DNA of 64,000 nt from Brassica napus (GCF_020379485.1 NC_063450.1:26388137-26452136), one strand, 5' to 3'; counted from the first letter of the stretch, positions 35,331-46,803 are shown. Program-made: numbers and translations. Notes: generated by a model from the letters alone, not told the origin.

Positions 35331-36214
35331 CTTTTTGTTTTTCTTCTTCTTTGGGGGAGATTTTGTGAAAATAAACTAAAAAGAGTCATCCTATGGAATG
35401 TCTCAATTTAAAATGGTGCATTAAAGAAACATTAATAATTAATCAAAATAATACATGCAACAACTATAAAACAAAACTTATTATGACATAAACATAGTAA
35501 GAAAACACATGATTTTAGCAAAATATCAAAACTCTTTAGTTAGTAACACTCAAACCATAAAATATTATGTTAATTACAAGGTAAAATATCAAATCTAACA
35601 AACACATAAGTAAATACTACGGAATAGTGAAACTCTATTATAGCATCTCTTAGAGCATCTCCAAAATAGATTCTATAACTTTAGATATAAAGCTTTTTGC
35701 TCTTGAAAAAAGAATTTCAAAAACTTCAAATTTGAAGTTTCATATTTTTATTTGCATTTGGTCCTTAAAATTACACATCTTTTATATGATTCCTAAATAT
35801 TTGTTCATTTATAGTTTTAATCTTTCGAAATTTTATATCTCATAAATATTACAAATTTGTTTTTTTTTTAATTTAAGTTTTACACACAAAATTTTAAAAC
35901 TTGATTTAAACAACAACAATATTACAAAAGAAATTTAATAAAACAAAGTTTTTAAAGAGGTACATGAAAACATAATTGATCATATGGCAGAAAATGAGGA
36001 TACTCGATTTCAACAACTTTTAACTTGTAATCTATAAACTAAAAATAAAGAAAGTCATTTCTTACTTCAAAATGCACTATCATATATAAGAGCATTATAG
36101 AAATAATTTTATGAAATAGTGTGGTATTTTGCTTGTAGTTTAATATTTAATAATGTATTTCTATTTACAATTTTATGTATTAGTGTACCATTTTATTAAT
36201 TAATATTGATGTAA

Positions 36215-36560
36215 TATTTTAGATATCGCAAACGATTCCATGGAATTTCTTAACATGCATGTCTTGATTGATTGCTCTAATGAGCGTTAGATTGTCGAAG
36301 ACATCGTAAGAGTTGTAATCTAGAGAGTTGTTGCCTTGATGATTGCCAGACGCATCGCTAGTGGTTCCGCCATGAGAGGGGAGTTGACGAAGTCTTGGGT
36401 GCTCGATCCTTGGAGGGTGTGGCAAATCCGGTTCTCGAGAATATCCAAGCCAATCCCGCTTGCTTTGTGAGTTTATTCCATGCCGCGTCGGTTTTATAGA
36501 TTGTTCATGCCTCTAGAGTCGTCACTTGAGACATGTTCTTCGTTCTTCGACGGGTCCGGT
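36215..36560 (-). pseudogene. LINE RNase H-domain relic
   Basis: On the minus strand the translation reads TDAAWNKLTKQAGLAWIF, then in a shifted frame SPLMAEPLAMRLAIIKATTL, then shifted again NLTLIRAINQDMHVKKFHG. These are consecutive segments of the RNase H-type domain found at the 3' end of plant L1-type LINEs. At least two frameshifts and stops are present. It lies about 270 bases upstream of the first CCAAT box of the LEC1 promoter. Confidence 0.7.
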
Positions 36561-36834
36561 AAGATTTTGTTGATTTTTGGTTTGGTGTGTTGTGCTCCGA
36601 TTTTTGAGATGCGCTTAAGATGTTGTTTTTCTATGCTCATGGTATGTAAAAGAGAATCATTTGCAATGTTATTGATTATGAAAACTTTATTAACTTCAAT
36701 TTTAAAACATTGAGAATTTCCTTCTTCAGTTTTCTTTCTAAACAAAGTGTATTTTCCATAAAATCTTCCTTTTTTTTCTTTTTCTGTAAACACCCTTTCA
36801 CTTAATTAACTTTGGTGATAAGTGAAATGAAGGA

Positions 36835-36996
36835 CCAATGAGAGAATAGCAGTGGCTCTAATTTAACTGGACCCTAGCCAATGAAATCAGCCAATGGGAG
36901 ATAGAGAGATATAGCGACCTCGTAAGAACCGCCTCCTTCGCCATTTGTATCATCTCTCTATAAAACCACATTACCATCACCCTCTCTTTGCATGCA
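36835..36996 (+). promoter_or_regulatory. LEC1 promoter: three CCAAT boxes, TATA box, RY motif
   Basis: CCAAT occurs at 36835-36839, 36878-36882 and 36891-36895. TATAAAA is at 36959-36965, about 90 bases before the start codon. CATGCA (RY core) is at 36991-36996 in the probable 5' leader. CCAAT boxes are the binding sites of NF-Y complexes, and the RY motif is bound by the B3 factors LEC2, FUS3 and ABI3. Both are relevant to a seed NF-YB gene, but occupancy is inference. Confidence 0.6.
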
Positions 36997-37050
36997 ACAA
37001 ATCACTCAAATAATTAATTTATTAAGATCTTAAAAAACGGCAGAGAAACA

Positions 37051-38941
37051 ATGGAACGTGGAGCTCCTCTCTCTCACTATCAGCTACCCAAATCTAACTC
37101 GGGTAATCAAATAATAAGTTCCTATTTATGTATATACGTGCCTGCACTATGTATACTCACTAATCAGAAACTTGTTTTTGAGATTTTTTGTATATCAAAC
37201 AAAGAACTAGAGAATTTCATGTCTTCTTAAAACAGTAGAGATTTTTATTTCTTAGATTTTGTGAAAGGTACGGAGAAGAGTCTACTCACATGCAAGACGC
37301 TTATATATATGCATGCATGAATGAGTTTGATATATCTATATGTTTATTTGCATATTCGGGTATACATCCAAGCAGGAACCAATCCTTAGTTCAAATATTT
37401 CGTGATAATATATAGTAACAACTTTTAGTGGGGGATGATAGATCTTCATATGTTTGTCCATTGACTATACCGGTGCATGCACAAGAAATATTGAGTTTCA
37501 ATTTCTTTTTCTATCTTTTAGATTTGTATTCTGGCTTTTTAAAAATATAGAGGTGGGAATCGTATGTGTTGGTTTAGTTTAAAGGCCGACTCAAAATCTA
37601 AAAAAAAAATTGATTTATTTTCAATTGGAAATATTAAATTACTCTTATGATATTTTCTTTACTAGTTTATTCGCTTTACTGTAACGGTTGTTTTTTTTCG
37701 TTTCAAAACGAAATTCTCGTTTGTCCACCCTGATTTGGAAATATCCTATGAATCTAAATACACTTTTTAGCCAAATATAATATAAATACTATTGTAAACT
37801 CCTATATTTAAAGCCAAAAAGTAATATAAATACTATTGTAAACTCCTCTATTTAATCTACAAAATCATTCTAGTTCACAGGGGATGAAATAGTTTCACCT
37901 AATCCAAATCGTTTTATTAATTAGTAAAAGTATTGGTTAACCAATAACCGACTTTAATTATTTTTAAGTAATAAAACAAATTTTGAATTAAGCAAGCTAG
38001 AAATTTGACAAAGAAAATTGGGAATACGCGCTATACTTGTAAAATCATCAAATTTCACGTATTTCGAGAAGTGGAAAGATCCTTTTGACTCTTTCGTTCT
38101 ATGAATATAAACGTAACGTCAAGAATCTGAACAGTCTACATAATGGAACCGGGACCTGTAAACTTATCTTTTATCTTATTGGTTGGTACTAAACTAAGCA
38201 CGTGTCTTCACTTGATAGTCCTCGTTTTCAACTATTAAATCCGCTTTCTAAAAATATAATTTCATTTAGTTTTCCAAACAACTTCAATTTATGTAAACAG
38301 GACTGAACTTGGACCAGCACAACAACTCAATCCCGACAATGACCGGCTCCATCAGTGCATGCGACGACAAGAACAAGACTATCTTGCCGCAGCAACAACC
38401 AAGCATGCCTCGTGAGCAAGACCAATACATGCCAATCGCAAACGTGATAAGGATCATGCGTAAAATCTTACCGCCACACGCCAAAATCTCTGACGACGCA
38501 AAAGAAACGATTCAAGAATGCGTCTCCGAGTACATCAGCTTCGTGACCGGTGAAGCTAACGAGCGTTGCCAACGTGAGCAACGTAAGACAATAACAGCTG
38601 AAGATATCCTTTGGGCCATGAGCAAACTTGGGTTCGATGATTACGTTGGACCACTCAACGTGTTCATTAACCGGTACCGTGAGTTCGAGACCGATCGTGG
38701 GTGTTCACTTAGAGGTGAGTCATCATTTAAACCGGTCTATGGAGGAAGTGGTATGGGGTTTCACGGCCCACCTCCGCCGGGTTCGTATGGTTATGGCATG
38801 TTGGATCAGTCTATGGTTATGGGTGGTGGTCGGTACTACCATAACGGATCGGGTCAGGATGGATCAGTAAGTGGTGGTGGTGGATCTTCCTCTTCTATGA
38901 ATGGAATGCCGGTTTATGACCAGTATGGTCAGTATAAGTGA
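37051..38941 (+). CDS. LEC1: LEAFY COTYLEDON1, NF-YB-type transcription factor
   Basis: Two exons, 37051-37102 and 38301-38941, give 230 residues. LEC1 is the seed-specific HAP3/NF-YB subunit of the CCAAT-binding complex and a master regulator of embryo and seed maturation. The first exon encodes [17 protein letters not shown], as in Arabidopsis LEC1 (At1g21970). The histone-fold B domain starts at [17 protein letters not shown]. The KISDDAKE segment keeps the aspartate that distinguishes LEC1-type from other NF-YB proteins. The C-terminus is Gly/Ser-rich and ends QYGQYK. One oddity: the usual YVDPL of the family reads YVGPL here. The 1.2-kb intron sits very near the start of the coding sequence. 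The gene is intact. A paralogue (NF-YB6/L1L) is the alternative, but the N- and C-terminal segments favour LEC1. Confidence 0.93.
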
Positions 38942-39465
38942 AGATGAAAATTTCTTTGATTTTCTGCATGTCTATTCAAAACATGTTTTGGATAGTTATT
39001 TATGTATTGCCAAACATTATCTATTTGTTGCATCTTAAAAGAAAAAGTTGAATATCAAACTTCAGTTTCAGTATTTTTTTGGAATTAATTTTTATATATA
39101 TATGCAAATGAAAAGTTCAATTTGGTTAAATCTAGCCTTTTGGTTTCTGTTTTTACTTTAAGAAATGGGAGTATGGGACTAACACTGCATATTTGTGGGA
39201 GATTGTTAGTGAACAAAATCCGTAAACCAATCCTACTCTTTATTAAACAAAGCAAATGTCATTCATAAATGACTATTAAACACCCTCTTTAAAAGCTAAC
39301 ATAAACTTCTATAGCGAAGTCTCATATTCTTTAACTAATTAATGTTATAAATTTAACCATGGTTAGATTAGATAATCTTATAAATACCATTTCTTTTAAC
39401 TTACTATATATCCTCAAATTTCCTTCTCAGTATTTACACTCCTGATCCTATAAATTTGTTTAGAA
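38942..39465. other. LEC1 3' flank
   Basis: AT-rich sequence holding the LEC1 3' untranslated region and, toward the right, the possible promoter of the small ORF at 39466. Nothing else is recognised. Confidence 0.5.
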
Positions 39466-39717
39466 ATGGATGGTGATCGAAATAATCCTCCAGCAGTTTC
39501 CACTATGATGATAGCACTCATTATAATGTTCACCACTCTGAGACCAATGCTTATACCACCAGATGTTCTCAACGTATCACTTCCAAAAACAGGAATGACA
39601 CAAGCTGATTTTCAAGTCATTACAAGTAGCAAAAAAGAGTTTCTGACTGTTAAGCAATACAGCGTTTGCGCTTGCTCTCGCGGCGGCTTTAGTACAAGTC
39701 AAGAAACATGCAGCTAA
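39466..39717 (+). CDS. Possible small membrane protein, uncertain
   Basis: An 83-residue reading frame starts with ATG and contains a hydrophobic segment (STMMIALIIMFTT) at about residues 12-24. A TATATAT stretch lies about 60 bases upstream. I do not recognise the protein. A second frame across the 3' part (from about 39653) stays open to about 39885, with an Ala-rich stretch, so the true gene could be spliced or frameshifted. Its position between LEC1 and the MORN gene would fit one of the small genes between At1g21920 and At1g21970. That rests on remembered gene order only. Confidence 0.35.
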   Translation: MDGDRNNPPAVSTMMIALIIMFTTLRPMLIPPDVLNVSLPKTGMTQADFQVITSSKKEFLTVKQYSVCACSRGGFSTSQETCS

Positions 39718-39857
39718 GTGTCCAGTGAAGTTGGAGAAAGAGTCTCTCCTTCATGCTTGTGATGGTCGCTCTCGACCAAGTGCGGTCATTGTCGTTAGGC
39801 TTTGGCCTACTTCGTTGCTTTCTGCTTTCTCTCTCGTTGAATGGCTGTTTCTTCTTC

Positions 39858-40306
39858 TAAGAGCATCATTAGACCATCATTAACGCAGGGTTCTTAGTAC
39901 ATGGTTCTTAGCAGAATATAAGAACCCGACTCTTAACTTTTAACTGAAAAAGTTAAGAGTCGGCTCCTAAATCTCTTATTTAAGAGTCGACTCTTAGCAT
40001 TTTCAGTTAAAAATTAAGAGTCGGGTTCTTATATTCCGCTAAGAGCCCCGTCCTAAGAACCCCCGTTAATGATGCTCTTAACTCGGGGTTCTTAGGACGA
40101 GGTTCTTATCGGAAATTAAGAAACTATTTTTTAACTTTTAATTAAAAAAACTAAGAACCGGTTCTTAAATAAGGACTTTAAAAACCGGTTCTTAAATAAG
40201 GACTTTAAAAACCGGTTCTTAGTTTTTTTAGTTAAAAATTAAGAAATAGTTTCTTAACTTCCGGTAAGAACCCCACTCTAAGAACTCCGGGTTAATCATG
40301 GTCTAA
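39858..40306. mobile_element. Two adjacent palindromic MITEs (PIF/Harbinger-like)
   Basis: The first foldback (39858-40080) opens TAAGAGCATCATTA and closes TAATGATGCTCTTA, with arms of about 105 bases complementary over most of their length. The second (40081-40306) is another foldback centred near 40190 with GGTTCTTA-rich arms and an internal 28-bp duplication. TAA at 39858-39860 and 40304-40306 is a candidate 3-bp target duplication for the pair as a whole. The left end also contains GACCATCATTAAC, which pairs with the right end of the second palindrome, so one may be nested in the other. Confidence 0.7.
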
Positions 40307-40516
40307 GTCTCTCGGTATTCGTTGTGCGTGCTCATGGTTGAGATTATTGGGTGAGATCATAAATCATTATTTTATATGAGTTTATTAGTATTGATAAAAT
40401 CAAAATAATTTCTTCTTTATTCTGTCACTACACATGGACTGATCACGATATTGAAACAAGTTTGGACTTGAAGATGGCATCAAAGTCTTATTGTAAAGAA
40501 AACTGTGAAAGAAGAT

Positions 40517-41104
40517 TTAGGACAAGGAATCTGTCTCTGCGTTGTTCGTTGTTGCGTTTTGAGAGTCTTGGAGTAACTTCAGTTGGTGTTCAGCGTGTTC
40601 TCTCTCGCACTGAGTCACGCCAATGATGATGTCGAGCATCGTTCCGGTAGTGCCGAAGAAAACAAGTGGGCCTAGAGACTTGCGCTTGATGCCCACTGGG
40701 ATCGCAACCAATGCTCCTAGAACTGAGAATACCCATGTCCCTAGTGCACTGCACCAACAAAACAAAAACTGAAACACTAAACACCTGTGGGTGTTTGTTA
40801 CAACTTCAAGAACAACAATCACACTGTGAATCTGTGATATACAAGAATGTGCTCGATGTAGATACAAAATGTTAGTGGTTTAAGCATTGGGGGGGGGGGG
40901 GGGGGGGGGGGGGGCATGAACAAGTGAAAATGACTAGAGTGAGTCAATGATAAACATCACAAGAAACAAACACTGAAACTGTGTTCCACTCTATTTCTAA
41001 TGATCAGCAATCAATAAAAACTTATAAGTGCTGCTGTAAGGCATAAAGACTCACTTGGAAACGGTGCACTCCTCGAGGTGTTTCACATTCTCTTGAGTAC
41101 CCAT
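40517..41104 (-). CDS. Conserved small two-helix membrane protein
   Basis: Two coding exons on the minus strand, 41104-41055 and 40748-40517, join in frame to give 93 residues starting MGTQENVKHLEEC. Two hydrophobic segments are visible (about 20-34, WVFSVLGALVAIPVG, and 43-61, GPLVFFGTTGTMLDIIIGV), with a basic KRK between them and a hydrophilic tail. The 5' leader extends to 41132, with a further untranslated exon ending at 41494 (GT..AG). The start was chosen because only this frame matches the splice phase of exon 2. I do not recognise the family. The codon-level structure and clean splice sites support a real gene. The intron holds a 26-base G run. Confidence 0.72.
40889..40914. repeat. 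Homopolymer of 26 G
   Basis: An unbroken G run in the intron of the small minus-strand gene, read as poly-C in its transcript. Its exact length may be unreliable. Confidence 0.8.
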
Positions 41105-41132
41105 CTTTGATCAGGAAAGTTGCTCCTTTCAC

Positions 41133-44100
41133 CTGACATATCTTATTAGTCAGATAGACACTCAAATGGACTGAAGCACAAAACAATGCTACATCTTGAT
41201 GTGGCCTTAATCTTGGTATCAAACAAGAGTGTTCAATGAATCATACACGTATGAGGCAACAACAGACCTAAGGGCAATGAAAATTTGAGATCTTTTAAGT
41301 ACCAAAGCAGCACTGAGACGACACAATCATGAAAACAAACTGAATGCGAAAGAGGGACTGAAGTGAAACTAAGCACAATTGCGAATGTTTTTGAACAAAG
41401 TTTCAAACTTTATCTATATAGTTTCGAATAAATCATTCCAATTGGTAGAAACGAAGATTACCCAGACGAGAAATAGTGGATTCAGCTAGGTACCTTCCTT
41501 GACTCGACTTGGAGAGAAACTCAGGGGGAAAAAGTCAAACTTTGAGGAGATGACTAACGACGAGTCGGGTCGGGTAAGATCGTGGAGTGACTTAATCGGT
41601 TGGATTAATTTTGTTAACCGGATATAACCGAACCGGAATTCTTTTGCTTTAGCAGCATTGGAGATTTCAGCTCGGTTAATTAATTTGACGGTTTTTTGTC
41701 CCGAGTTAAGTTCCACTATAAAGTCTACAATTATCGTCGAAAGTCGAAACTACATTTAGCCAAGTTTAACTCTGTACCACACCATAATAAACTAGTATAA
41801 AAAAACCTTGTTGTCCAAATTTTTTTAATAGAAACCTAACTTGATGATATAGCAATGCATGGTTCTTGTCTTGTACGTACTGGATCGGTAGTTTTTTTTT
41901 TTTACAGACGATCTCGGTTTAGGGATATTTTATCTTAAGCTTGTGCCCACACAAATTAAAGCATGTACGAGGAAATTGAAATTGTTTTTATCTAATTATG
42001 ATATACATGAACTCATGTTCTCCTATATCAATCTATCATCTTTATCATGTGTCCTTAAAAAAAGTTGATCATGTGTAAGTAATGAAACATTTTTGTACGC
42101 CAGTGCTCTTTTCCTCTTCCTCTTTTTTTTCATCAAAATATTTAATAAGACAAAAAATGAACTATGGAAGTTCAATCTCTGACCATAACAATTCACAATA
42201 CACATATAAATTTGCAAAATAATAAACAATAAACCACACCATGGCACACTTTACATGCCAGCCAAACTCCATATCGAAAACCAGTCATGTGATCGGTTGT
42301 CCATATACCGCTAAGAATTGTCCTTACCGACGCCGAAAGTTAAAATGAACGTGAATAAACAGAGTTTTGACTCTAGATCTAGTTGAAAATTTACATTGGT
42401 TTAAATGATAATATTCTGTTAATGTCGTTTAGCAATAAAGTAGTCAGCATGTTATAAGTTCATGGGATCAAATGGAGATAATATCATGACAACTCTCCTA
42501 TGGTTGTGTCATGTGTGATTTCGACAAGTATGAAAGTAGTATATTGTTGCCGACTCTGAGTCGTTTCATCTAACTATTATAAGAATCGAATTGATGGTAC
42601 AATTTTATATTTCATTTAGCATTTACAGGACGACCAAGTTTATTCATGTATACACTTCCTAACACCAAACGGCATGTTTGGTGAGTGAGAAATGGTTTTG
42701 TTTACATTAACTTAATTTGATCCAACACCTCTCTCTTTTTTCTTCGCCATTAATATTTCTTTTGAAATAAACAACAATTCCGTTATATAAGTAACTAATC
42801 GGTTTCAACCATCCTGCTGGCAGATCTCCCACCATATTTCTTACCAAAAATACAATGAATTCAACTATGTTGTTGGATGTTACTTGTTAGTACACATAAC
42901 TTGATAAATACACTTATGTATGTTAGAGCAACCTCATCAGGAAAATATCTCACATGGAGTTCTGGACAAATAATATTTAGATTTAAATGTAATTAAATTA
43001 TATTTTACTATTTTCAGAAAATTTGAACCATTTAAAAAGATATATGTGGCATAAAAAGTTCTGATGGGTATCTAAAAGCATTTGATTTAAGATATTTTAA
43101 TGTCTTTTTCTATTTTCCCTTAACTATTTTTTTCTGAGATACTACATAAATGTCTCCAGGTTCTCTTATGCTATTAAAGTTCAATTTAGATAAACTAAAT
43201 AGATTTAATTTTATCTCAACCAGAAGAAAAAATGATCCAAAACCGGATTTTTTTATCTCCACTCAATATTTAGTCATACTAGTTTTGTTTTCAAATATGT
43301 GATATAATGTGATAGCCGTAAACTAAATTTGAACACAAATGTTGAAATTATGTAAATATAAGTTACATATATACAATTAAACCAATTCAAAACATAAGAT
43401 GTACAATTGGCGTTATGTGTGATTTATCAGGTTTTTTGTGTTTTAGATAAGCTAGATATATTTCATCTAATCTGAGTAATAAAGTTTTTCCCACTTCAAA
43501 CAAACTCTTAATTAGGATATACAAATTTCCTGTATTTGAAAATATTAAATTCTTAGATATAATAATAAATTATCGTCTGCACTAGTTAATAATAACAAAA
43601 ATCTTTATAAATAAATATATATATATATATGTGTTTTTGCTATTTTTAGAATTGTGCCGCAGTTATTTGACATGTTGCTATTCATACCAATATATGTGAG
43701 TAGAAGTCAATTTTGAGTAGTTAAAACTATTTTTAATCCATATGTATAATACTATGTTAGAGTATCTGCAAAAACAACTTTATTTTACTTTTTGCTAAAC
43801 TTCAAATTTAAGGTTTGATAGTGTTACTTTCCAAAATTAAAACTTTATAATGAATTTTATAAGTTTTATAATTTACACTTTATTATTTATTGAAAATAAT
43901 TAATATTCTACGACTTGTATCATAAATATAAGATATACAATAATTGTAGTTTATAATACTCTTTATGAATCTATTCAATTTGAACATGGCGTAATAATAT
44001 GATGAATTCATTAACATCAATGACTTTTGATTAAGCCATATTTATATAGATAACATTTTGAAACTTTTAGAAATGTTAGTACTATTTTAATATTTTATTT

Positions 44101-44308
44101 TATATATTATAGTTAATTATAAAATATATATAGTGTTAAGATATATGAAATTATAAAGATTAAAATGATAAAATAAAAAATTGATAATAGTATTAAGAAA
44201 AAACACAAATATGAAGATTTACGGTTTTATTGTGCAAACCCTTTTAAGGTTGGTTTTGAAATGCACAAAACTTTGTATTTTTATATAAAATATTTAGAGA
44301 TGTCTCTT
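41133..44308. other. Intergenic region
   Basis: The left part (to about 41500) holds the 5' untranslated exon and promoter of the small minus-strand gene. The remainder is AT-rich with no gene. A GAGTATCTGCAAAAACAAC motif near 43760 resembles the end of a common short dispersed repeat. Confidence 0.5.
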
Positions 44309-44878
44309 AAACCATATCTAATGTATTTTTCTATTTCTTTCTCTAGAATACAAGATCTTTATAATATAAAATAAAATTTGCTACGATGTATTTTTCATAA
44401 GAAAAATCTTTAAATATAGAGTAAAGTACAGAGATTTATAAATAGAAGAAAAATAGCAATTTTTATTTTATAAACAGAAATAGATATGGACTGAAATAGC
44501 TTTTTCTTTAAATGCTATCGTAGAAGTAAATATAGAAGTGGGATGAAAATGATTTTATTCATTTTTCTTTTGAAGCTTAAATATTAACGTCATAAACCAT
44601 ATCTAATGTATTTTTCTATTTCTTTCTCTAGAATACAAGATCTTTATAATATAAAATAAAATTTGCTACGATGTATTTTTCATAAGAAAAATCTTTAAAT
44701 ATAGAGTAAAGTACAGAGATTTATAAATAGAAGAAAAATAGCAATTTTTATTTTATAAACAGAAATAGATATGGACTGAAATAGTTTTTTCTTTAAATGC
44801 TATAGTAGAAGTAAATATAGAAGTGGGGTGAAAATTATTTTATTCATTTTTCTTTAGAAGCTTAAATATTAACGTCAT
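44309..44878. repeat. 285-bp tandem duplication
   Basis: Copy 1 (44309-44593) and copy 2 (44594-44878) both begin AAACCATATCTAATG and end AACGTCAT, with an exact period of 285 and only a handful of differences by eye. It is non-coding and AT-rich. The high identity implies a recent event. Confidence 0.92.
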
Positions 44879-45277
44879 AACCATTATAAACGATTAAAAA
44901 AATTAAGGTAACATTAAAAGAGTATTATTGCATGAAAAGTGCAGATGTCGCTACTTTAAAATATTAAATTCATTTATATGAAAATACAATCCAGTTTTGA
45001 AGTCTACTATAAAGTGTGGACTAATAAATAATTTATTTAAAACTTCTAGTATGTTTAAATCCAGTTTGTTTGTTTTGCTAGCTATATCCCCAATATATGA
45101 ATGAAAGTTTTTTTTGATCAAAATGAATAAAAGTTTAAAACTTAAAACTCTTTAAATATCTAAACATGTATTTGAATTTAGAATATAATCAAAATGAAAT
45201 CGATACATACAAGGGCCCCTATATACAATGCTTCATTATTATTTATTTTTTTGTAAAATACAATACTTCATTCTTTT
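44879..45277. other. Intergenic sequence, nothing recognised
   Basis: AT-rich spacer between the tandem duplication and the LINE insertion. Confidence 0.5.
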
Positions 45278-45291
45278 GATAAATGAACACC

Positions 45292-46027
45292 GGAACATGG
45301 ATACCCACTACTTCTTTCTCTGGTAACATGGATAATTGGAGAGTCAATCTAAAGATGGATGACCACCAATTTACATGGATATTATATTATATTTAGAAAA
45401 GTCGGAATAATAAAGTGTTTAGTAATTTGGATATTAATCCAATCGAACACTTAAATTGGCAGAATTGGAATCAATACTTTGGACTGAGGCACAAGTATTC
45501 ACTAATCAAAAGAGGGAACAACATGTACAGACCAGACTCATATTACAAACTTCAAGACGATGATGTTTTATACATGGTTCTTGAAAAGATAAGAAACTAT
45601 TTTCGGGACAAGGATGATATAGTACCTTACCGGGCTTTGATAGTTTATTAGGAGCAAGGAATGTAAGGACATGTCTTTCACTCTTCATTCGGAGATGGAA
45701 GCTTTGATTTGGTCAATGAAATGTACGAAGAATTTAAGACAGTTTCGGGTTACATTTGCAACGTATTGTTCTCAATTGGTGAAGATGGTTTCGGAACCAG
45801 AAGAATGACCAGAATTTGGAAGTTATCTGGAAGATATCAAGCTTTTACGAAGAAGTTTCCTCAACTCAGACATTGTTCATGTACCTAGGACGGAGAACCA
45901 ACGGGCGAATAGCTTAGCACATAGTGCTGGAAACAACCGTCTTTCGTCGTTCACATGGATGCGGAGTTACTGAGTTAGTTTACAGAGTCAATATGAATCT
46001 GTGAATTTTTTGTTGTCAAAAAAAAAA
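45292..46027 (+). mobile_element. Truncated LINE 3' fragment with 14-bp target duplication
   Basis: The direct repeat GATAAATGAACACC flanks the insertion exactly (45278-45291 and 46028-46041), and it ends in an A run at about 46018-46027. The 3' part encodes a decayed RNase H-like domain of the same family as 49783-50303. Shared stretches include GACAAGGATGATATAGTACC and GGTTTCGGAACCA. Reading frames are broken by stops and shifts, so it is a dead copy. Confidence 0.85.
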
Positions 46028-46041
46028 GATAAATGAACACC

Positions 46042-46722
46042 TGAAATAGTCAAAATTTATACGTTTTTCTTTGTTCTCTAACGGAAAAAATAATTTGACA
46101 CGTTGAGTAGAAATATACAATCTAGAAAATATTAAAACTGTAAAGTTCTTGCGGTGTCCAAATCTCTTTATTCTTGTGGTAGATTGAATTTAAAACTGAA
46201 AATAGAAAAACTGTGGAAAAGTTATACTAATATTTTTGCAAATCTATTTAATAAAAATAGAAAGAATTACTTTTTTTTTTTGGTAAACAGAAAGAAAGAA
46301 TTACTTAAGAGCCCAAAAGAAAAGAAAAAAGCTTAAATTAGTATTTTATCTGTGACTGTGTGTGTTGGCACGTGCCAGCCTTGCAACAGTGAAGCTACAA
46401 AATCGTTCATGTCTGAATCCGTCGACCTATTCCCGTCACGACCGGGACTTTCTCTTCCTCTAATCCAACGGCTATCTTTAATTTCTCTCATAAATCAACC
46501 ATCAGATCTTAATCTAACGGTCTATAATAATTAGCAGTTTCATTCCTCTCCTTTTAAATAGACTCGAACCCAGACCAGTTCAACTCTCCTGTCTCTCTCT
46601 AAAGTCTAAACATTTTGAGCTTCGCCGGTAGATGTCTCAGGTACCTGAAAATTGATAAACAAAGAGAGCAAACATATCACTGTAATTCGTGTAGTTAAGG
46701 ATCTTTATCTCTCTCGTTCGTG
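46042..46722 (+). promoter_or_regulatory. Promoter and 5' leader region of the MORN-protein gene
   Basis: The left part is AT-rich. From about 46370 GC content rises, and a CACGTG-like site (GGCACGTGCCAG) lies at about 46367-46378, an inverted repeat containing a G-box core. TTTTAAATAG near 46550 could act as the TATA region. A possible 5' untranslated exon ends at CTCAG|GTACC near 46640, and a mini-ORF (MSQVPEN) begins there if the region is not spliced. Confidence 0.45.
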
Positions 46723-46803
46723 ATGCTTGTTACGACGCTGACGTGGATGTTAGTGTACTCTCGCCTGAGATGTTGCCGGAGAAATCGAGAACTTCGGTTG
46801 TGA
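46723..46803 (+). other. Upstream ORF of 26 codons
   Basis: ATG at 46723 opens a frame that stops with TGA at 46801-46803, ending 60 bases before the main ATG at 46864. The peptide is basic, with an RLRCCRRNRELRL end. Upstream ORFs often reduce translation of the main frame. Conservation is not tested. Confidence 0.5.

Larger units (their letters stand above)
33266..36214. other. Very AT-rich intergenic region with MITE relics
   Basis: No gene is seen. The stretch contains an inverted-repeat element (34129-34617) and a diverged copy of the same family (35107-35330). Near 35647 is a GAGCATCTCCAAAATAG motif typical of a short-repeat end. The open stretch at 34330-34542 (minus) is low-complexity Phe-rich translation of poly-A/T and is not a gene. 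Confidence 0.55.

Noticed and set aside
41486..41716. 76-residue minus-strand ORF upstream of the small membrane gene
   Set aside because: It overlaps the probable untranslated first exon and promoter, with no continuation across the splice site.
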